Assembly: GCF_029835735.1 (NCBI RefSeq)
Contig: NZ_JAOEAL010000001.1
Location: forward strand, 1,674,001-1,738,000
Reading direction: 5' to 3'
DNA length: 64,000 bases
Source of the DNA: Shewanella sp. GD04112
GTDB taxonomy: Bacteria; Pseudomonadota; Gammaproteobacteria; Enterobacterales; Shewanellaceae
Shown here: piece by piece, positions 35,886 to 45,672 of the stretch
How the letters are laid out: the number at the start of each line of letters is the position of its first letter
How positions within the stretch are numbered: the stretch's first letter is position 1
The notes under the pieces: generated by a model
Told to the model about the DNA's origin: nothing
Database searches by the model: none
Seen by the model: the letters and a program-made list of their open reading frames with translations, nothing else
Translations under genes and position numbers: made by a program

Positions 35886-38800
35886 TTAATCGGCTGTTTG
35901 AGTTAAGTTTATGCGATTTTTCATCGCCGCGTAGTAAAGCACTGGGATAACGATTAAGGTCAGTAAGGTCGAGATAAAAATCCCGAAAATTAGACTGATC
36001 GCAAGCCCGTTGAAGATTGGGTCGTCCAAGATAAACAAGGCGCCAATCATGGCCGCCAAAGCGGTCAGCATAATCGGTTTGGCCCGCACGGCGCCCGAGT
36101 GGATGACAGCGCGCTCAAAGGGAACCCCTGAGGCGGTTTCCTGATTGATAAAATCCACTAATAATATCGAGTTACGGACAATAATCCCCGCCAAGGCAAT
36201 CATGCCAATCATCGATGTCGCGGTAAATTGCGCGCCGAGCAGTGCATGCCCCGGCATGACCCCTATCACTGTCAGTGGGATTGGCGCCATAATGATGAGC
36301 GGCACCAGATAGGATCTAAATTGGGCGACGACCAATAAGTAAATCGCAATCATCCCTACGGCATAGGCTATCCCCATATCCCTGAAGGTTTCATAGGTGA
36401 TCTTCCATTCCCCGTCCCAGAGCACGGCGACTGAGTCTAGCCCGGTTGGTTGGTGGATATAATGCTGATCGAAACCTAAGCCACCATCGCCGTCGATTTT
36501 GCCCGCCATGTCGAACATGCCATAGAGCGGACTGTCGAGCGGACCGGCCATATCGGCAACCACCATCACCATAGGGATCATATTCTTATGGATGATAGGA
36601 GCATCGATTTTTCCGCGCTTAATCGTCACCAGCTCAGACACGGGCACAGATTGCCCCGTTTGGCTCTGCAGCTTCATATTCAGCACTTGCTCTAAATCGA
36701 TTTTTGCCCCTTCTTGCAGTTGCAAGCGGATAGGCACTGGTTGTTTTTGCTGCGCGATATGCAAATAGCTTACATCCTTGCCGCCAACCGAAGTTGCAAT
36801 TAAATCAACGATATTGCTATATGGCACCGCCATTAGGCTGGCTTTAGAGCGGTCGATCATCACTTGCCATTTTTGCTGTGCTGCGGGCAAGAAAATATCA
36901 ATATCGACCACATCTTTGGTCTCACGGAACAGCGACTGCAGCTCGTAGGCCGCTTGTTCGCGAATCGCAGGACTTGGACCATAGACTTCGGCCACAATTG
37001 GTGACCAGACTGGCGGGCCTGGTGGTACTTCAACGACTTTCACATTGGCCTGATACTTAGCGCCGATATGCTGCAATTCTTCACGGACCGACAGTGCGAT
37101 ACTGTGACTGTCACGCTTGCGATGCTTTTTATCGACTAGATTGACCTGAATATCGCCAAGCTCTTGGCTGTGACGTAGAAAATAGTGGCGTACTAAGCCG
37201 TTAAAGTTCATCGGTGCATTAGTGCCGGCATACAGCTGCAAATGCTCCACCTCGGGCACAGTGGCAAGGTAGCGACTTAAATCCTGAAGTACCCGCTGGG
37301 TTTGTTCCACTGGCGTGCCTTCAGGCATATCCACCATGACTTGGAACTCGGATTTATTATCGAAGGGCAGCATCTTTAACACCACGAGCTGACCCACGGG
37401 CAAGGCCACGGCGATACCTATAAGCACAAAGACACCTGCGGCGAGCCCAATCCGTGCTTTACGGGCACCTTTACCTAGCAGGAAGGGACCGATTAAACGA
37501 GTAAATAGGCGCACCATTTTGCTCTCGTTCATCTGAGCATCAGCATCGCTGCTGTGCGTGGCGTCAGTCGCTGAACCACTATGGTGTTTGAGCAGTTTAC
37601 GACTCAGCCATGGGGTTACCATAAAGGCGACCACCAGCGAAATCAGCATGCCCATACTGGCGTTGATGGGGATCGGGCTCATATAAGGGCCCATTAATCC
37701 CGACACAAATGCCATGGGCAGCAGTGCTGCGATAACGGTAAAGGTAGCGAGAATCGTTGGGCCGCCCACTTCATCGACCGCAACGGGGATGAGTTCACTA
37801 AAGGATTTTTTACCGAGCGCCATGTGCCGATGGATATTCTCCACCACCACAATGGCATCGTCGACCAAGATCCCGATGGAGAAAATCAGCGCGAAGAGTG
37901 ACACTCGGTTAAGGGTAAATCCCCACGCCCAGGAGGCGAACAGGGTGATCGCCAAGGTGATAATAATGGCGACACCTACCACCAGTGATTCGCGGGCGCC
38001 CATGGTTAAAAATACCAATACGACAACGGCACTGGTGGCAAAAATCAGCTTAAGAATAAGGGTGTTAGATTTATCAGCCGCCGTCTCGCCATAGTTGCGC
38101 GAAACGGTCACTTCGACATTGCTGGGGATCAACACATTCTTGACCTTAGCAATGCGCGCGAGGGTGGCATCGGCAATATCGACGGCGTTTTGTCCCGGCT
38201 GCTTACCAATAGCGATAGTCACCGCGGGGTAGATATCCTTCTTGTCGCTATGCCAAACGCTTTGGGTGGGAATATCGCTCTTTAAACTGATATCGGCAAT
38301 ATCGGCTAAATAAACGGGGATAGGTTTACCCTGTTTATCCTGCGAAATACTCACTACCAGCTGTTTTACATCGTCTATAGTTTGCAAAAACTGGCCTGCC
38401 TGAACCTTAATTTCTTGATTACCTTGCACTAAAGATGCAGGCATCGAGATGTGATTATTGTCATTCAGGCTTTGTCTCAACTTGTCGTAGGTGAGATTAA
38501 AGCTGTTCATCTTAGCGGGATCGATGCGGACATTGGCCACCATCTCATGTTGGCCAACGGTGTAAATCTCCCGCGTCCCCGGGATCCGCTTGATTTCGGT
38601 TTCTAGCCCTAACGCCACATGGGTCAACTGTTCGGCCGAGACCTGTTTGTCCTTGGACCAGAGTGTTAGGCTGACAATCGGCACATCATCGATACCGCGT
38701 GGTTTAATCAATGGCTCGCCAACACCCGCGCCCTGCGGCAGTTTATCCATATTGGAATAAATCTGGTTGTAGAGGCTGACAATGGCATCGTTGCGGGTTA

Positions 38801-39134
38801 CGCCGACCTTAAAGATCACAATGATCATCGCGCCATCGGGCTGGGAGAAAGAATAGAGTGTATCTATCCCTTTGAGCTCTGAAATTACTTGCTCAGCGGG
38901 CAGGGTGACTAAGTTTTCCACTTCGGTCGGGGTCGCGCCGGGGAAAGGGATAAATACGTCGGCAAAGGTGACGTCAATCTGTGGTTCTTCTTCCTTTGGG
39001 GTCACTAAGATGGCAAATAAGCCGAGTAACAAGCCCAGCAGTGCCAGCAGTGGTGTAATGGCACTGTTTTGAAATGCGGCCGCAATACGACCCGAAATGC
39101 CAAGTGACGTCGAAGATTCAGTAGCGTGTTTCAT
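35886..39134 (-). CDS. RND efflux transporter, inner membrane permease
   Basis: The 1082-residue protein has the AcrB/CzcA layout: a first helix near 20-43, a porter domain starting DVTFADVFIPFPGATPTEVE, and two sets of membrane helices with FSIGILVDDAIVVVENIHRH. It uses the proton gradient to pump a substrate out of the cell. Its sequence is closer to the large CzcA/hydrophobe-type group than to AcrB itself; the substrate is not clear. It is preceded by its adaptor gene, and no outer membrane channel gene is present in the operon. Confidence 0.92.
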   Translation of the reverse strand: MKHATESSTSLGISGRIAAAFQNSAITPLLALLGLLLGLFAILVTPKEEEPQIDVTFADVFIPFPGATPTEVENLVTLPAEQVISELKGIDTLYSFSQPDGAMIIVIFKVGVTRNDAIVSLYNQIYSNMDKLPQGAGVGEPLIKPRGIDDVPIVSLTLWSKDKQVSAEQLTHVALGLETEIKRIPGTREIYTVGQHEMVANVRIDPAKMNSFNLTYDKLRQSLNDNNHISMPASLVQGNQEIKVQAGQFLQTIDDVKQLVVSISQDKQGKPIPVYLADIADISLKSDIPTQSVWHSDKKDIYPAVTIAIGKQPGQNAVDIADATLARIAKVKNVLIPSNVEVTVSRNYGETAADKSNTLILKLIFATSAVVVLVFLTMGARESLVVGVAIIITLAITLFASWAWGFTLNRVSLFALIFSIGILVDDAIVVVENIHRHMALGKKSFSELIPVAVDEVGGPTILATFTVIAALLPMAFVSGLMGPYMSPIPINASMGMLISLVVAFMVTPWLSRKLLKHHSGSATDATHSSDADAQMNESKMVRLFTRLIGPFLLGKGARKARIGLAAGVFVLIGIAVALPVGQLVVLKMLPFDNKSEFQVMVDMPEGTPVEQTQRVLQDLSRYLATVPEVEHLQLYAGTNAPMNFNGLVRHYFLRHSQELGDIQVNLVDKKHRKRDSHSIALSVREELQHIGAKYQANVKVVEVPPGPPVWSPIVAEVYGPSPAIREQAAYELQSLFRETKDVVDIDIFLPAAQQKWQVMIDRSKASLMAVPYSNIVDLIATSVGGKDVSYLHIAQQKQPVPIRLQLQEGAKIDLEQVLNMKLQSQTGQSVPVSELVTIKRGKIDAPIIHKNMIPMVMVVADMAGPLDSPLYGMFDMAGKIDGDGGLGFDQHYIHQPTGLDSVAVLWDGEWKITYETFRDMGIAYAVGMIAIYLLVVAQFRSYLVPLIIMAPIPLTVIGVMPGHALLGAQFTATSMIGMIALAGIIVRNSILLVDFINQETASGVPFERAVIHSGAVRAKPIMLTALAAMIGALFILDDPIFNGLAISLIFGIFISTLLTLIVIPVLYYAAMKNRINLTQTAD

Positions 39135-39169
39135 TCAACAACCTCATCAAGTTGATATCGCTAGGGAAT

Positions 39170-40183
39170 TTATTGCTTTTGTTCAAGCAACACTTGGTAA
39201 GCATCCACGGCGACAATATCACCAGTTCGCAGCCCCGCGAGGACTTCGACTTCACCATCGGCAGGCTCAGAGACGCGCACCTGGGTGAGAACGAATTGCT
39301 CGCCTTTTTTCAGATAGACACTGCTGAGTTCATTCATGGTGATAAGGGTCGAGGTCGGCAGTTGGATTTTTTCCCGCTCGCCATTTTTAAACAGCGCCTT
39401 AGCCCAGGTTCCGGGTTGAAGGTTGGGTTCATCCTTTGGCAGGTTAATCCGCACTTGATAACTGTGACTCACAGGATCGGCAAAGCTAAAGATAGTGAGG
39501 TCCTTGGAGGTGAGTTCACGGCCGTCACTTAAGCGCACCATAAACTCAGGCGCGTTTTTCAGTTGCTGAATATAGCGCTGTGGCACTTGGGTGATAGCGC
39601 GCATTTGGCTCGGTGAAAACCCAGATAGCAGTGGCTGACCGACACTCACGGTTTCACCCAACTCAACTAAACGCTCGGTGACAATCCCGCTAAATGGCGC
39701 CGATACCACAGTGTATTTGAGGGATTCGCTGGCTTTAATGACCCTAGCTTTGGCGGCACTCACGGCTTGCTCGGCGGCCTTGGCATTGGCGGTCGCTTCA
39801 TCCATGGCGCCTTTTGAAATCGCACCTTGGGGAAAGAGTTCTTTATAGCGTTTGTATTGGGCCTGCGCTTCCACATTTAGGGCTGTGGCTTTGGCGAGAT
39901 CGGCCTCATAGCTTGCCAGTTCCGCGCCTTGCTCTTTACTGGTGATCTCGAGTAACGCCGCGCCTTCTGGCACGACATCATTAACATCGTAGTTGAGCTT
40001 AACGATACGCCCTGAGGTTTGCGCCGAGACGGTAGCCGCTTTGACGGCCTCGATACTGGCGTCTAGGGTCACCCAATTCGCGTAAGGTTTACTCATTACC
40101 TCGAGGGTAGCCAAGGGCGCAGCCTGGGTGGCAAAGGGGGAAAAAACGAATAATGTGAATAGAGTACGTGAGATTGCAGCCAT
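39170..40183 (-). CDS. RND efflux periplasmic adaptor
   Basis: The 337-residue protein has a signal peptide (1-21) and the membrane-fusion layout: a lipoyl-like half (VSAQTSGRIVKLNYDVNDVV), a coiled hairpin (about 80-150), the second lipoyl half (YTVVSAPFSGIVTERLVELGETV) and a beta-barrel domain. It links the permease encoded next to an outer membrane channel. It is the first gene of the four-gene operon. Confidence 0.9.
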   Translation of the reverse strand: MAAISRTLFTLFVFSPFATQAAPLATLEVMSKPYANWVTLDASIEAVKAATVSAQTSGRIVKLNYDVNDVVPEGAALLEITSKEQGAELASYEADLAKATALNVEAQAQYKRYKELFPQGAISKGAMDEATANAKAAEQAVSAAKARVIKASESLKYTVVSAPFSGIVTERLVELGETVSVGQPLLSGFSPSQMRAITQVPQRYIQQLKNAPEFMVRLSDGRELTSKDLTIFSFADPVSHSYQVRINLPKDEPNLQPGTWAKALFKNGEREKIQLPTSTLITMNELSSVYLKKGEQFVLTQVRVSEPADGEVEVLAGLRTGDIVAVDAYQVLLEQKQ

Positions 40184-40363
40184 ACCAAATCATCCCAAAA
40201 ATAATTCATGAGTAAATTCTAATGGAGTTGTTTTGATTAGGCAATCAATATTTATTAGAAAAATTTAATGTAATCGATTTCACTAATATAGGGAAACGGC
40301 GAATGAATCTTCCCTTACATCAATCGCCATATCATCACTCTAGTCCTTGTCCAGCTTTAAATA

Positions 40364-41080
40364 TCAGTCGTTTAAATAATAGGTCAGCGTAGACACAATG
40401 CGAATTTGTTTTATGTAAGGCGTGCTGCTGTCACGATCGGAAATCGTAAACTGGCCTTGGCTGGCACTCTTAATCTTACCCAGACGCGATTGTGAGTCCT
40501 TGGCAAACTTTTCGGCCACTTCCCGCGCATTTTGCGTCGCTTCCTGCACCATGGTCGGTTTCACATCATTGAGTGCTGTAAATAAAAACTCGGTACGGTT
40601 TTCATAATCTTGGCTACCGATGGCGATGCCTTCTTTAACTAGGTTTATCATTTGCTTACGCGTGCTGAGCATTAAATCAATTTGTGGGGTATAGACAGAA
40701 AGATTCACCTTTGCCGAGTAACGATAGCGCACATTCGGGTCAACGTAGCCTTGAGCCTGTCTGTCTTCTATTGTCGGCAGCGAGACTGTAATTTCGCTGT
40801 CGCTAAAACCCTGTTCCTTGAGGTAGGCGACCACTCTGTCGGTTTTTTGCTGCACTGTGTCGTAGAGCTTAGGCAGGTTATTGTCGACTTCGGTGAAGTT
40901 AATCGGCCAGATGGCGATATTGGCTTTCACTTCCTTTTCGGCCAGCCCTTTAACTGTGACTGTGCGCTCTAGGGCTTTCATCTCTAACAGCGCCGAGCTG
41001 GCGCTTTGTCCTACATAGACCATGCCTGCACATAAGAAACCGCCAAGCACGAGGGCGGGAAGAAGATAATTGCGTTGCAT
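40364..41080 (-). CDS. SIMPL-domain (DUF541) protein
   Basis: The 238-residue protein has an N-terminal signal or anchor (7-24) followed by a SIMPL domain starting with VTVKGLAEKEVKANIAIWPI. Members include the BP26/oxidative stress defence proteins and are exported, but the mechanism is not settled. It is a single gene between the RND operon and the VOC gene. Confidence 0.85.
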   Translation of the reverse strand: MQRNYLLPALVLGGFLCAGMVYVGQSASSALLEMKALERTVTVKGLAEKEVKANIAIWPINFTEVDNNLPKLYDTVQQKTDRVVAYLKEQGFSDSEITVSLPTIEDRQAQGYVDPNVRYRYSAKVNLSVYTPQIDLMLSTRKQMINLVKEGIAIGSQDYENRTEFLFTALNDVKPTMVQEATQNAREVAEKFAKDSQSRLGKIKSASQGQFTISDRDSSTPYIKQIRIVSTLTYYLND

Positions 41081-41234
41081 AACATACTCACTCGATGGGA
41101 TTGTTGAAGCTACCTTACTGCAATTATGTGACTTTGGGGATAGACAAATAAGAAAGCATTAAGCTTTATTGAAAATGCTCAGCTGCTATTCAGGATTGAT
41201 ACGCGGTTGTAAAAGCGGCTTATGTGTTAGCCAC

Positions 41235-41621
41235 TTAGTTAACAGGAGGGATAGGGCTTGGCTGCCATAATTCGACTTTATTGCCATCGGGGTCGATAAA
41301 CCAACCGAAACGGCCAAATTCCGAGTCTTCAATCTCCCCAATTTGTTCGCCGCCGCCCTGAGTGACTTGCTGTAGGGCCTGCTCCAGATCGTCAACGATA
41401 AAATTAAACATAAAGCTTTTGTCGGTCGGGGCAAAATAGCTAGTGTTATGGTCGAAAGGGGTCCACACATGGTAACCGGGCGTCGGTTTATCGTTGTGAT
41501 AAAAGGCGGCACCGCCCCAGTTTTCAATTGGTATTTGCAGATGGTTTTGATACCAAGTGGCTAACGCGACGGGATCAGTACTTTTAAAGAAAATACCACC
41601 AAGTCCAATGACTTTTGCCAT
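41235..41621 (-). CDS. VOC-family (glyoxalase-like) protein
   Basis: From ATG 41621 the protein is 128 residues and starts MAKVIGLGGIFFKSTDPVAL. The two beta-alpha-beta modules of the vicinal oxygen chelate fold are visible, ending in GWFIDPDGNKVELWQP. It may be a dioxygenase, lyase or resistance protein; the substrate is not clear. The upstream extension of the frame to 41681 is not family-like. Confidence 0.85.
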   Translation of the reverse strand: MAKVIGLGGIFFKSTDPVALATWYQNHLQIPIENWGGAAFYHNDKPTPGYHVWTPFDHNTSYFAPTDKSFMFNFIVDDLEQALQQVTQGGGEQIGEIEDSEFGRFGWFIDPDGNKVELWQPSPIPPVN

Positions 41622-41680
41622 AAGGGTGACAGTGTAAGTGGGGGATGGATTAACTTTAGGCAATAAATACGCAAGATACA

Positions 41681-41707
41681 AAAAAGCCGCAAAAATGCGG
41701 CTTTTTT
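41681..41707. terminator. Terminator after the FadL-like gene
   Basis: Stem AAAAAGCCGC/GCGGCTTTTT, with T residues on both strands, just after the stop of the minus-strand gene. Confidence 0.88.
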
Positions 41708-41721
41708 GAGTTCGAAATAGC

Positions 41722-43017
41722 TTAGAACTGGTAGCTGTATTGTACTGAGTAGTACATACCGCTTGATTCAGTTACCGCGTTCACAGGGCCTGTGATTGCG
41801 CTGTTTTCGATCAGGTGAACTTCTTCACCTTTAATGTATGCGATACCGAAGTCAACGGTGTTTTGTGGATTGAGGTGGTAGCTCATACCCGCTGTGAACC
41901 AGTTACGGTCAGAGTCTGGGAATGAAATCGAGCTGATTTCGTCCACAACGCCTTGGTCATGCATGTAACCAGCACGAACGGTGAATTGTTCGTTGATGGT
42001 GTAAGTTCCACCCACGCTGAATAACCATGAATCTTTCCATTGGTATTCTTTCAGGGCTACATCACCTACAGGCCTAGTCACGCCCACAGCGGCAATTGTT
42101 GCTGTGCCGTCTTTCGCGGTGATTTGATCAAAGTTACCCCACTGGGTGTGCTGGGCTGTGTAGTGCAGGGCAAATTTAGGGGTGATTTGATGGAAACCGG
42201 CAACTTGGAAAATATCCGCTAACGGTACATCTAAGCTATCAAAACTTGTCGTAACTGGTACTGCACCTACACTAGGAATGGTTGTCATCGAGACAGTATT
42301 GATATCGCCTTCAACATTGACGGTTGGGCTGAAACGGTAGCTGATACCGAAACGGTTGTCTTTATCTAACTCAATAGTAGCACCCACGATACCACCGAAG
42401 GCCCAACCATCAGCGTCTACGTCAACCAGAGGCGTAGTGCCCATATTACGGGTTAAGCGGCCTTCGCCATAGACGGCATCCAGACCCGCGCCGATACTGA
42501 ACATATCGTTGATGCGATATGACACGCTGGCGTTGAAGTTAACGGTAGTGACTTCAGTTTCACCCAGTAGGTCATAAGGTGCTGCTGAGCCTGCTGGCAA
42601 ATTCTTCGAAAGTGAGCTGGCATCGGTACCAGTACCGAAGTTAGAGAATGCGGCAAAACCCACGGCGAATTTATCGTCGATTGGGTGAATGTAGAAAATA
42701 TTCGGGATAACTTTAGAGCTACCCGCATCGTCGATGCTGCCTAAATCATAAGCGCCACCGGCAAAGTTAACGTCTTTAACGTCAACAGTAATATCGGCAT
42801 AGGTTAAGCCGAAAGAGATTGCGTCTTTATCAAAGAGCGCCATCGCTGCTGGGTTACGAGATAACACTGAAGCGTTATCAGCGATGACTGCGTCACCGGC
42901 AAATGCACGGCCCATACCTGTGGCTGATTGGCTGTTTAATTGGAAACCCGATGCGAATGTTTGTGAACTCGCCAGTGCAACGGCAACGGCAAGCAGTGTC
43001 TTGTTGAATGATTTCAT
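41722..43017 (-). CDS. FadL-family outer membrane long-chain fatty acid transporter
   Basis: From ATG 43017 the 431-residue protein has a signal peptide (ASSQTFASG cleavage area) and then GFQLNSQSATGMGRAFAGDAVIADNASVLSRNPAAM, the N-terminal plug of the FadL/Toluene-X family. The rest is a beta-barrel ending in the aromatic residue of YSYQF. FadL takes up long-chain fatty acids across the outer membrane. A FadR-like site lies about 110 bases upstream of the start codon. An upstream in-frame ATG at 43074 is not supported. Confidence 0.92.
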   Translation of the reverse strand: MKSFNKTLLAVAVALASSQTFASGFQLNSQSATGMGRAFAGDAVIADNASVLSRNPAAMALFDKDAISFGLTYADITVDVKDVNFAGGAYDLGSIDDAGSSKVIPNIFYIHPIDDKFAVGFAAFSNFGTGTDASSLSKNLPAGSAAPYDLLGETEVTTVNFNASVSYRINDMFSIGAGLDAVYGEGRLTRNMGTTPLVDVDADGWAFGGIVGATIELDKDNRFGISYRFSPTVNVEGDINTVSMTTIPSVGAVPVTTSFDSLDVPLADIFQVAGFHQITPKFALHYTAQHTQWGNFDQITAKDGTATIAAVGVTRPVGDVALKEYQWKDSWLFSVGGTYTINEQFTVRAGYMHDQGVVDEISSISFPDSDRNWFTAGMSYHLNPQNTVDFGIAYIKGEEVHLIENSAITGPVNAVTESSGMYYSVQYSYQF

Positions 43018-43125
43018 TATTATTCTCTCATTATTTTGGTATTGGATTTTGTTCGGTCCTAGTTGCCAGAACAAGGCGCAAATCCTTTTATAATCTTCGG
43101 CATGGTAGGGATTGTGTGTAACCTC

Positions 43126-43142
43126 AACAAGTCCGACCAGAT
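43126..43142 (-). promoter_or_regulatory. FadR-like operator upstream of the fadL-like gene
   Basis: On the minus strand the 17 bases read ATCTGGTCGGACTTGTT, close to the E. coli FadR recognition sequence (CTGGTCNGACCAG type). Its place in front of a FadL-family gene makes a role in fatty-acid control likely. Confidence 0.65.
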
Positions 43143-43304
43143 TTGAAATTTGTTAATTAACAGTTAATTAAAACGGGGTCGTACTTTAGCATGAACGAAT
43201 GGTCGGGCCAGATGCTTGGTATCTTTGGTTTTTATTGGGGAGGGAAGTTTTAATTGAGGTTAATGTTTTGTAACGAGAAGAAGGTTAATAAATTTAAACA
43301 ATTT

Positions 43305-43332
43305 GTAAAAAGCGTACACATGTACGCTTTTT
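43305..43332. terminator. Terminator after putP
   Basis: Perfect palindrome GTAAAAAGCGTACA/TGTACGCTTTTTAC with T tracts on both strands, 26 bases after the putP stop. Confidence 0.85.
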
Positions 43333-43357
43333 ACAATTAGGGACAGAAAATTATCTG

Positions 43358-44809
43358 TTATAACGCGGATTTAAATTGCTCAAATTCTGCGGTAATGGCT
43401 TCGGCAGGGCGTGACATTTTACTGACGATGACACCAGCAATAATCGCAAACACAAATCCGGGTAAAATCTCGTACAGGTTGAAGATCCCACCAGACAGTT
43501 GTTTCCAAATTACCACGGTTAATGCGCCGACAATAATGGTCGCAATCGCTCCGTTACGGCTGTACTGCTTCCAGAAGAGTGATAGCAGTACGACAGGACC
43601 GAAGGCGGCACCAAAACCTGCCCACGCATAACTGACTAGACTTAATACACTGCTTTCAGGATTCAGGGCAATGATCCCCGCGATCACGGCAATGGCCAGC
43701 ACGCCCATACGACCTACCATCATCAGCTCGCGATCGTCTGCTTGAGGGCGTAACCACTTGCGGTAAAAGTCCTCGGTGATCACGCTCGAACACACCAACA
43801 ACTGCGAATCAATGGTACTCATAATGGCCGACAGAATTGCGGCGATCAGTAATCCGCCAATCCAAGGGTTAAAGGCGGCTTGGGCTAAATGAATAAACAC
43901 GGTTTCGGCATTGGCCAAGGGTTGATTGGCAAAATACAGTGAACCCGCTAATCCTGTGGCTAACGCGCCGATGAGAGATAACATCATCCAGCTCATGGCG
44001 ATACGGCGTGACAGCGGCAGTGCATCGGCGCTGCCAATAGCCATAAAGCGCGACAAAATATGAGGCTGACCGAAATAACCCAGTCCCCATGCGAGCAGTG
44101 ATAACAAGCCAATCACTGTGGTTTTGTCACTGATCAGTGCCAACATGGCTGGGTCGATAGACTCAATTCCCGCATGGCTCTCGGGGTGCGAGAATACCGC
44201 AAAGGGGATGATCAGCAGGGCTATCAACATTAAACAGCCTTGGAAGAAGTCGGTCCAACTCACGGCAAAAAAACCGCCAATAAAGGTGTAACCCACAATG
44301 ATGGCAGAGCCAATCACTAAGGCAACGTTGTAATCGAGGCCGAAGACTTTTTCGAACAGAATGGCGCCGCCCACCATGCCAGAAGATGCATAGAAGGTGA
44401 AGAACACCAGAATCGTGACCGCAGAGACGAGTTTGAGGTAACCCTGTTTATCGTGAAAACGTTTCTCGAAGAAGTCGGGCAGGGTGAGGGCGTTGTCTGC
44501 TAATTGGGTATAAATGCGCAGGCGTTTGGCTACGAATAACCAGTTAAGCCAAGCGCCGACCACTAAGCCAATCCCAATCCATGCTTCGCCTAAGCCGCCT
44601 AAGTAAACGGCACCAGGTAAGCCTAAGAGCAACCAGCCTGACATATCGGAGGCGCCCACGCTGAGCGCGGTGACGGCGGGACCCATTTTACGGCCGCCTA
44701 AAATATAATCATCAACAGTATCGGTGGCACGGTAAGCCCAAAATCCTATGCCCATCATCAATACTAAATAGCCAACAAATGTGATTAAAATCGGGGTTTC
44801 AATCGTCAT
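43358..44809 (-). CDS. putP: Sodium/proline symporter
   Basis: The 483-residue membrane protein belongs to the sodium:solute symporter family and follows PutP closely: TVDDYILGGRKMGPAVTALSVGASDMSGWLLLGLPGAVYLGG near the start and AILSAIMSTIDSQLLVCSSVITEDFYR in the middle. It imports proline with sodium ions. It is a single gene. Confidence 0.94.
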   Translation of the reverse strand: MTIETPILITFVGYLVLMMGIGFWAYRATDTVDDYILGGRKMGPAVTALSVGASDMSGWLLLGLPGAVYLGGLGEAWIGIGLVVGAWLNWLFVAKRLRIYTQLADNALTLPDFFEKRFHDKQGYLKLVSAVTILVFFTFYASSGMVGGAILFEKVFGLDYNVALVIGSAIIVGYTFIGGFFAVSWTDFFQGCLMLIALLIIPFAVFSHPESHAGIESIDPAMLALISDKTTVIGLLSLLAWGLGYFGQPHILSRFMAIGSADALPLSRRIAMSWMMLSLIGALATGLAGSLYFANQPLANAETVFIHLAQAAFNPWIGGLLIAAILSAIMSTIDSQLLVCSSVITEDFYRKWLRPQADDRELMMVGRMGVLAIAVIAGIIALNPESSVLSLVSYAWAGFGAAFGPVVLLSLFWKQYSRNGAIATIIVGALTVVIWKQLSGGIFNLYEILPGFVFAIIAGVIVSKMSRPAEAITAEFEQFKSAL

Positions 44810-44906
44810 ATTGTCTTTATCCCATCTTGTTATTATTCAAAGTGGCAAGCATGCTACCAGATGTTTGAGCAAGAACCCATTAGTAGATAAAGATGTGATC
44901 GAAATC

Positions 44907-44939
44907 CGACCTCCGAGCATGAGAAAAGATCGGAGGTCG
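44907..44939. repeat. Inverted repeat after the anti-sigma gene
   Basis: Perfect 10-bp arms CGACCTCCGA/TCGGAGGTCG around a 13-base loop. It lies about 30 bases past the anti-sigma gene stop on the minus strand, so it may be a terminator, but no clear T tract follows. Confidence 0.5.
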
Positions 44940-44967
44940 ATAACAGAAAGGGTTTACTATTAATAGC

Positions 44968-45672
44968 TTAGATAAAGGTGTTCTTGATTTCGTCTTTTAC
45001 AAAGCTAAGGTCTGTCTGATCTTCACCCACAAGCAAAATGTATGCATCACCGGCCTCAAAGCCCATGCCCTGATATTTACCATCGGCAAAGGTGTTATCC
45101 AGCACCATGCGTTTTTCGATGGGCACAATAAACAGAGTCACTTTACCTTTTTCAGCTTGCAGTACTAAGTGCAGACTCTTAACCCCTTGAAAATCACAGT
45201 AAGAGGTGTAGTAGACCTTACCTGGTTGCTCAGTAAATTTAGCGTTTCCTAGATTATTCATCGAGGCTAATTGCGCATTTACTTGGCTAAAGTTGACATT
45301 TTGGTCCACCTGCAAGGCTACGCCTTCATGGTAAACATGGGCTAAGGCATGCTCGGCTAAATCCACTGGGCCTAAGCGCAATAAACTGAAACTGATCCCC
45401 ACAATAAAGGCAATCGACGCGGCCATGGCGACTAAAAAGCCCGTTTGACGGCGCTGTTTATGGTGCTGCTGCAATTGTTGGCGCAGAATAAGTTTGTCGG
45501 CCAAGTCCTCTGGCACATCCACTTTTAACGCATGAGTGATTTTGGCATCGAGGCCCTTAAGCTCTGCGACGAACGCCTGATATTCGGCATTCTCTTGCAT
45601 TTGCGCAACAAACTCGGGATCTTGATTATGAGGATCTTCATAAGCTTGGCGCCTAAATTTAAGCTCATCCAT
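44968..45672 (-). CDS. DUF3379 protein, probable anti-sigma factor
   Basis: The 234-residue protein has a cytoplasmic N-terminal part (1-77), one membrane helix (about 78-100, FLVAMAASIAFIVGISFSLL) and a periplasmic domain (about 110-234). It overlaps the 3' end of the ECF sigma gene by 8 bases. This pairing and its layout suggest an anti-sigma factor, though no standard zinc anti-sigma motif is seen. Confidence 0.82.
   Translation of the reverse strand: MDELKFRRQAYEDPHNQDPEFVAQMQENAEYQAFVAELKGLDAKITHALKVDVPEDLADKLILRQQLQQHHKQRRQTGFLVAMAASIAFIVGISFSLLRLGPVDLAEHALAHVYHEGVALQVDQNVNFSQVNAQLASMNNLGNAKFTEQPGKVYYTSYCDFQGVKSLHLVLQAEKGKVTLFIVPIEKRMVLDNTFADGKYQGMGFEAGDAYILLVGEDQTDLSFVKDEIKNTFI

Larger units (their letters stand above)
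43018..43357. other. Intergenic stretch upstream of the FadL-like gene
   Basis: A 340-base gap between the fadL-like gene and the end of putP. It holds the FadR-like operator at 43126 and the terminator at 43305; the remaining bases probably include the fadL promoter. Confidence 0.6.
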
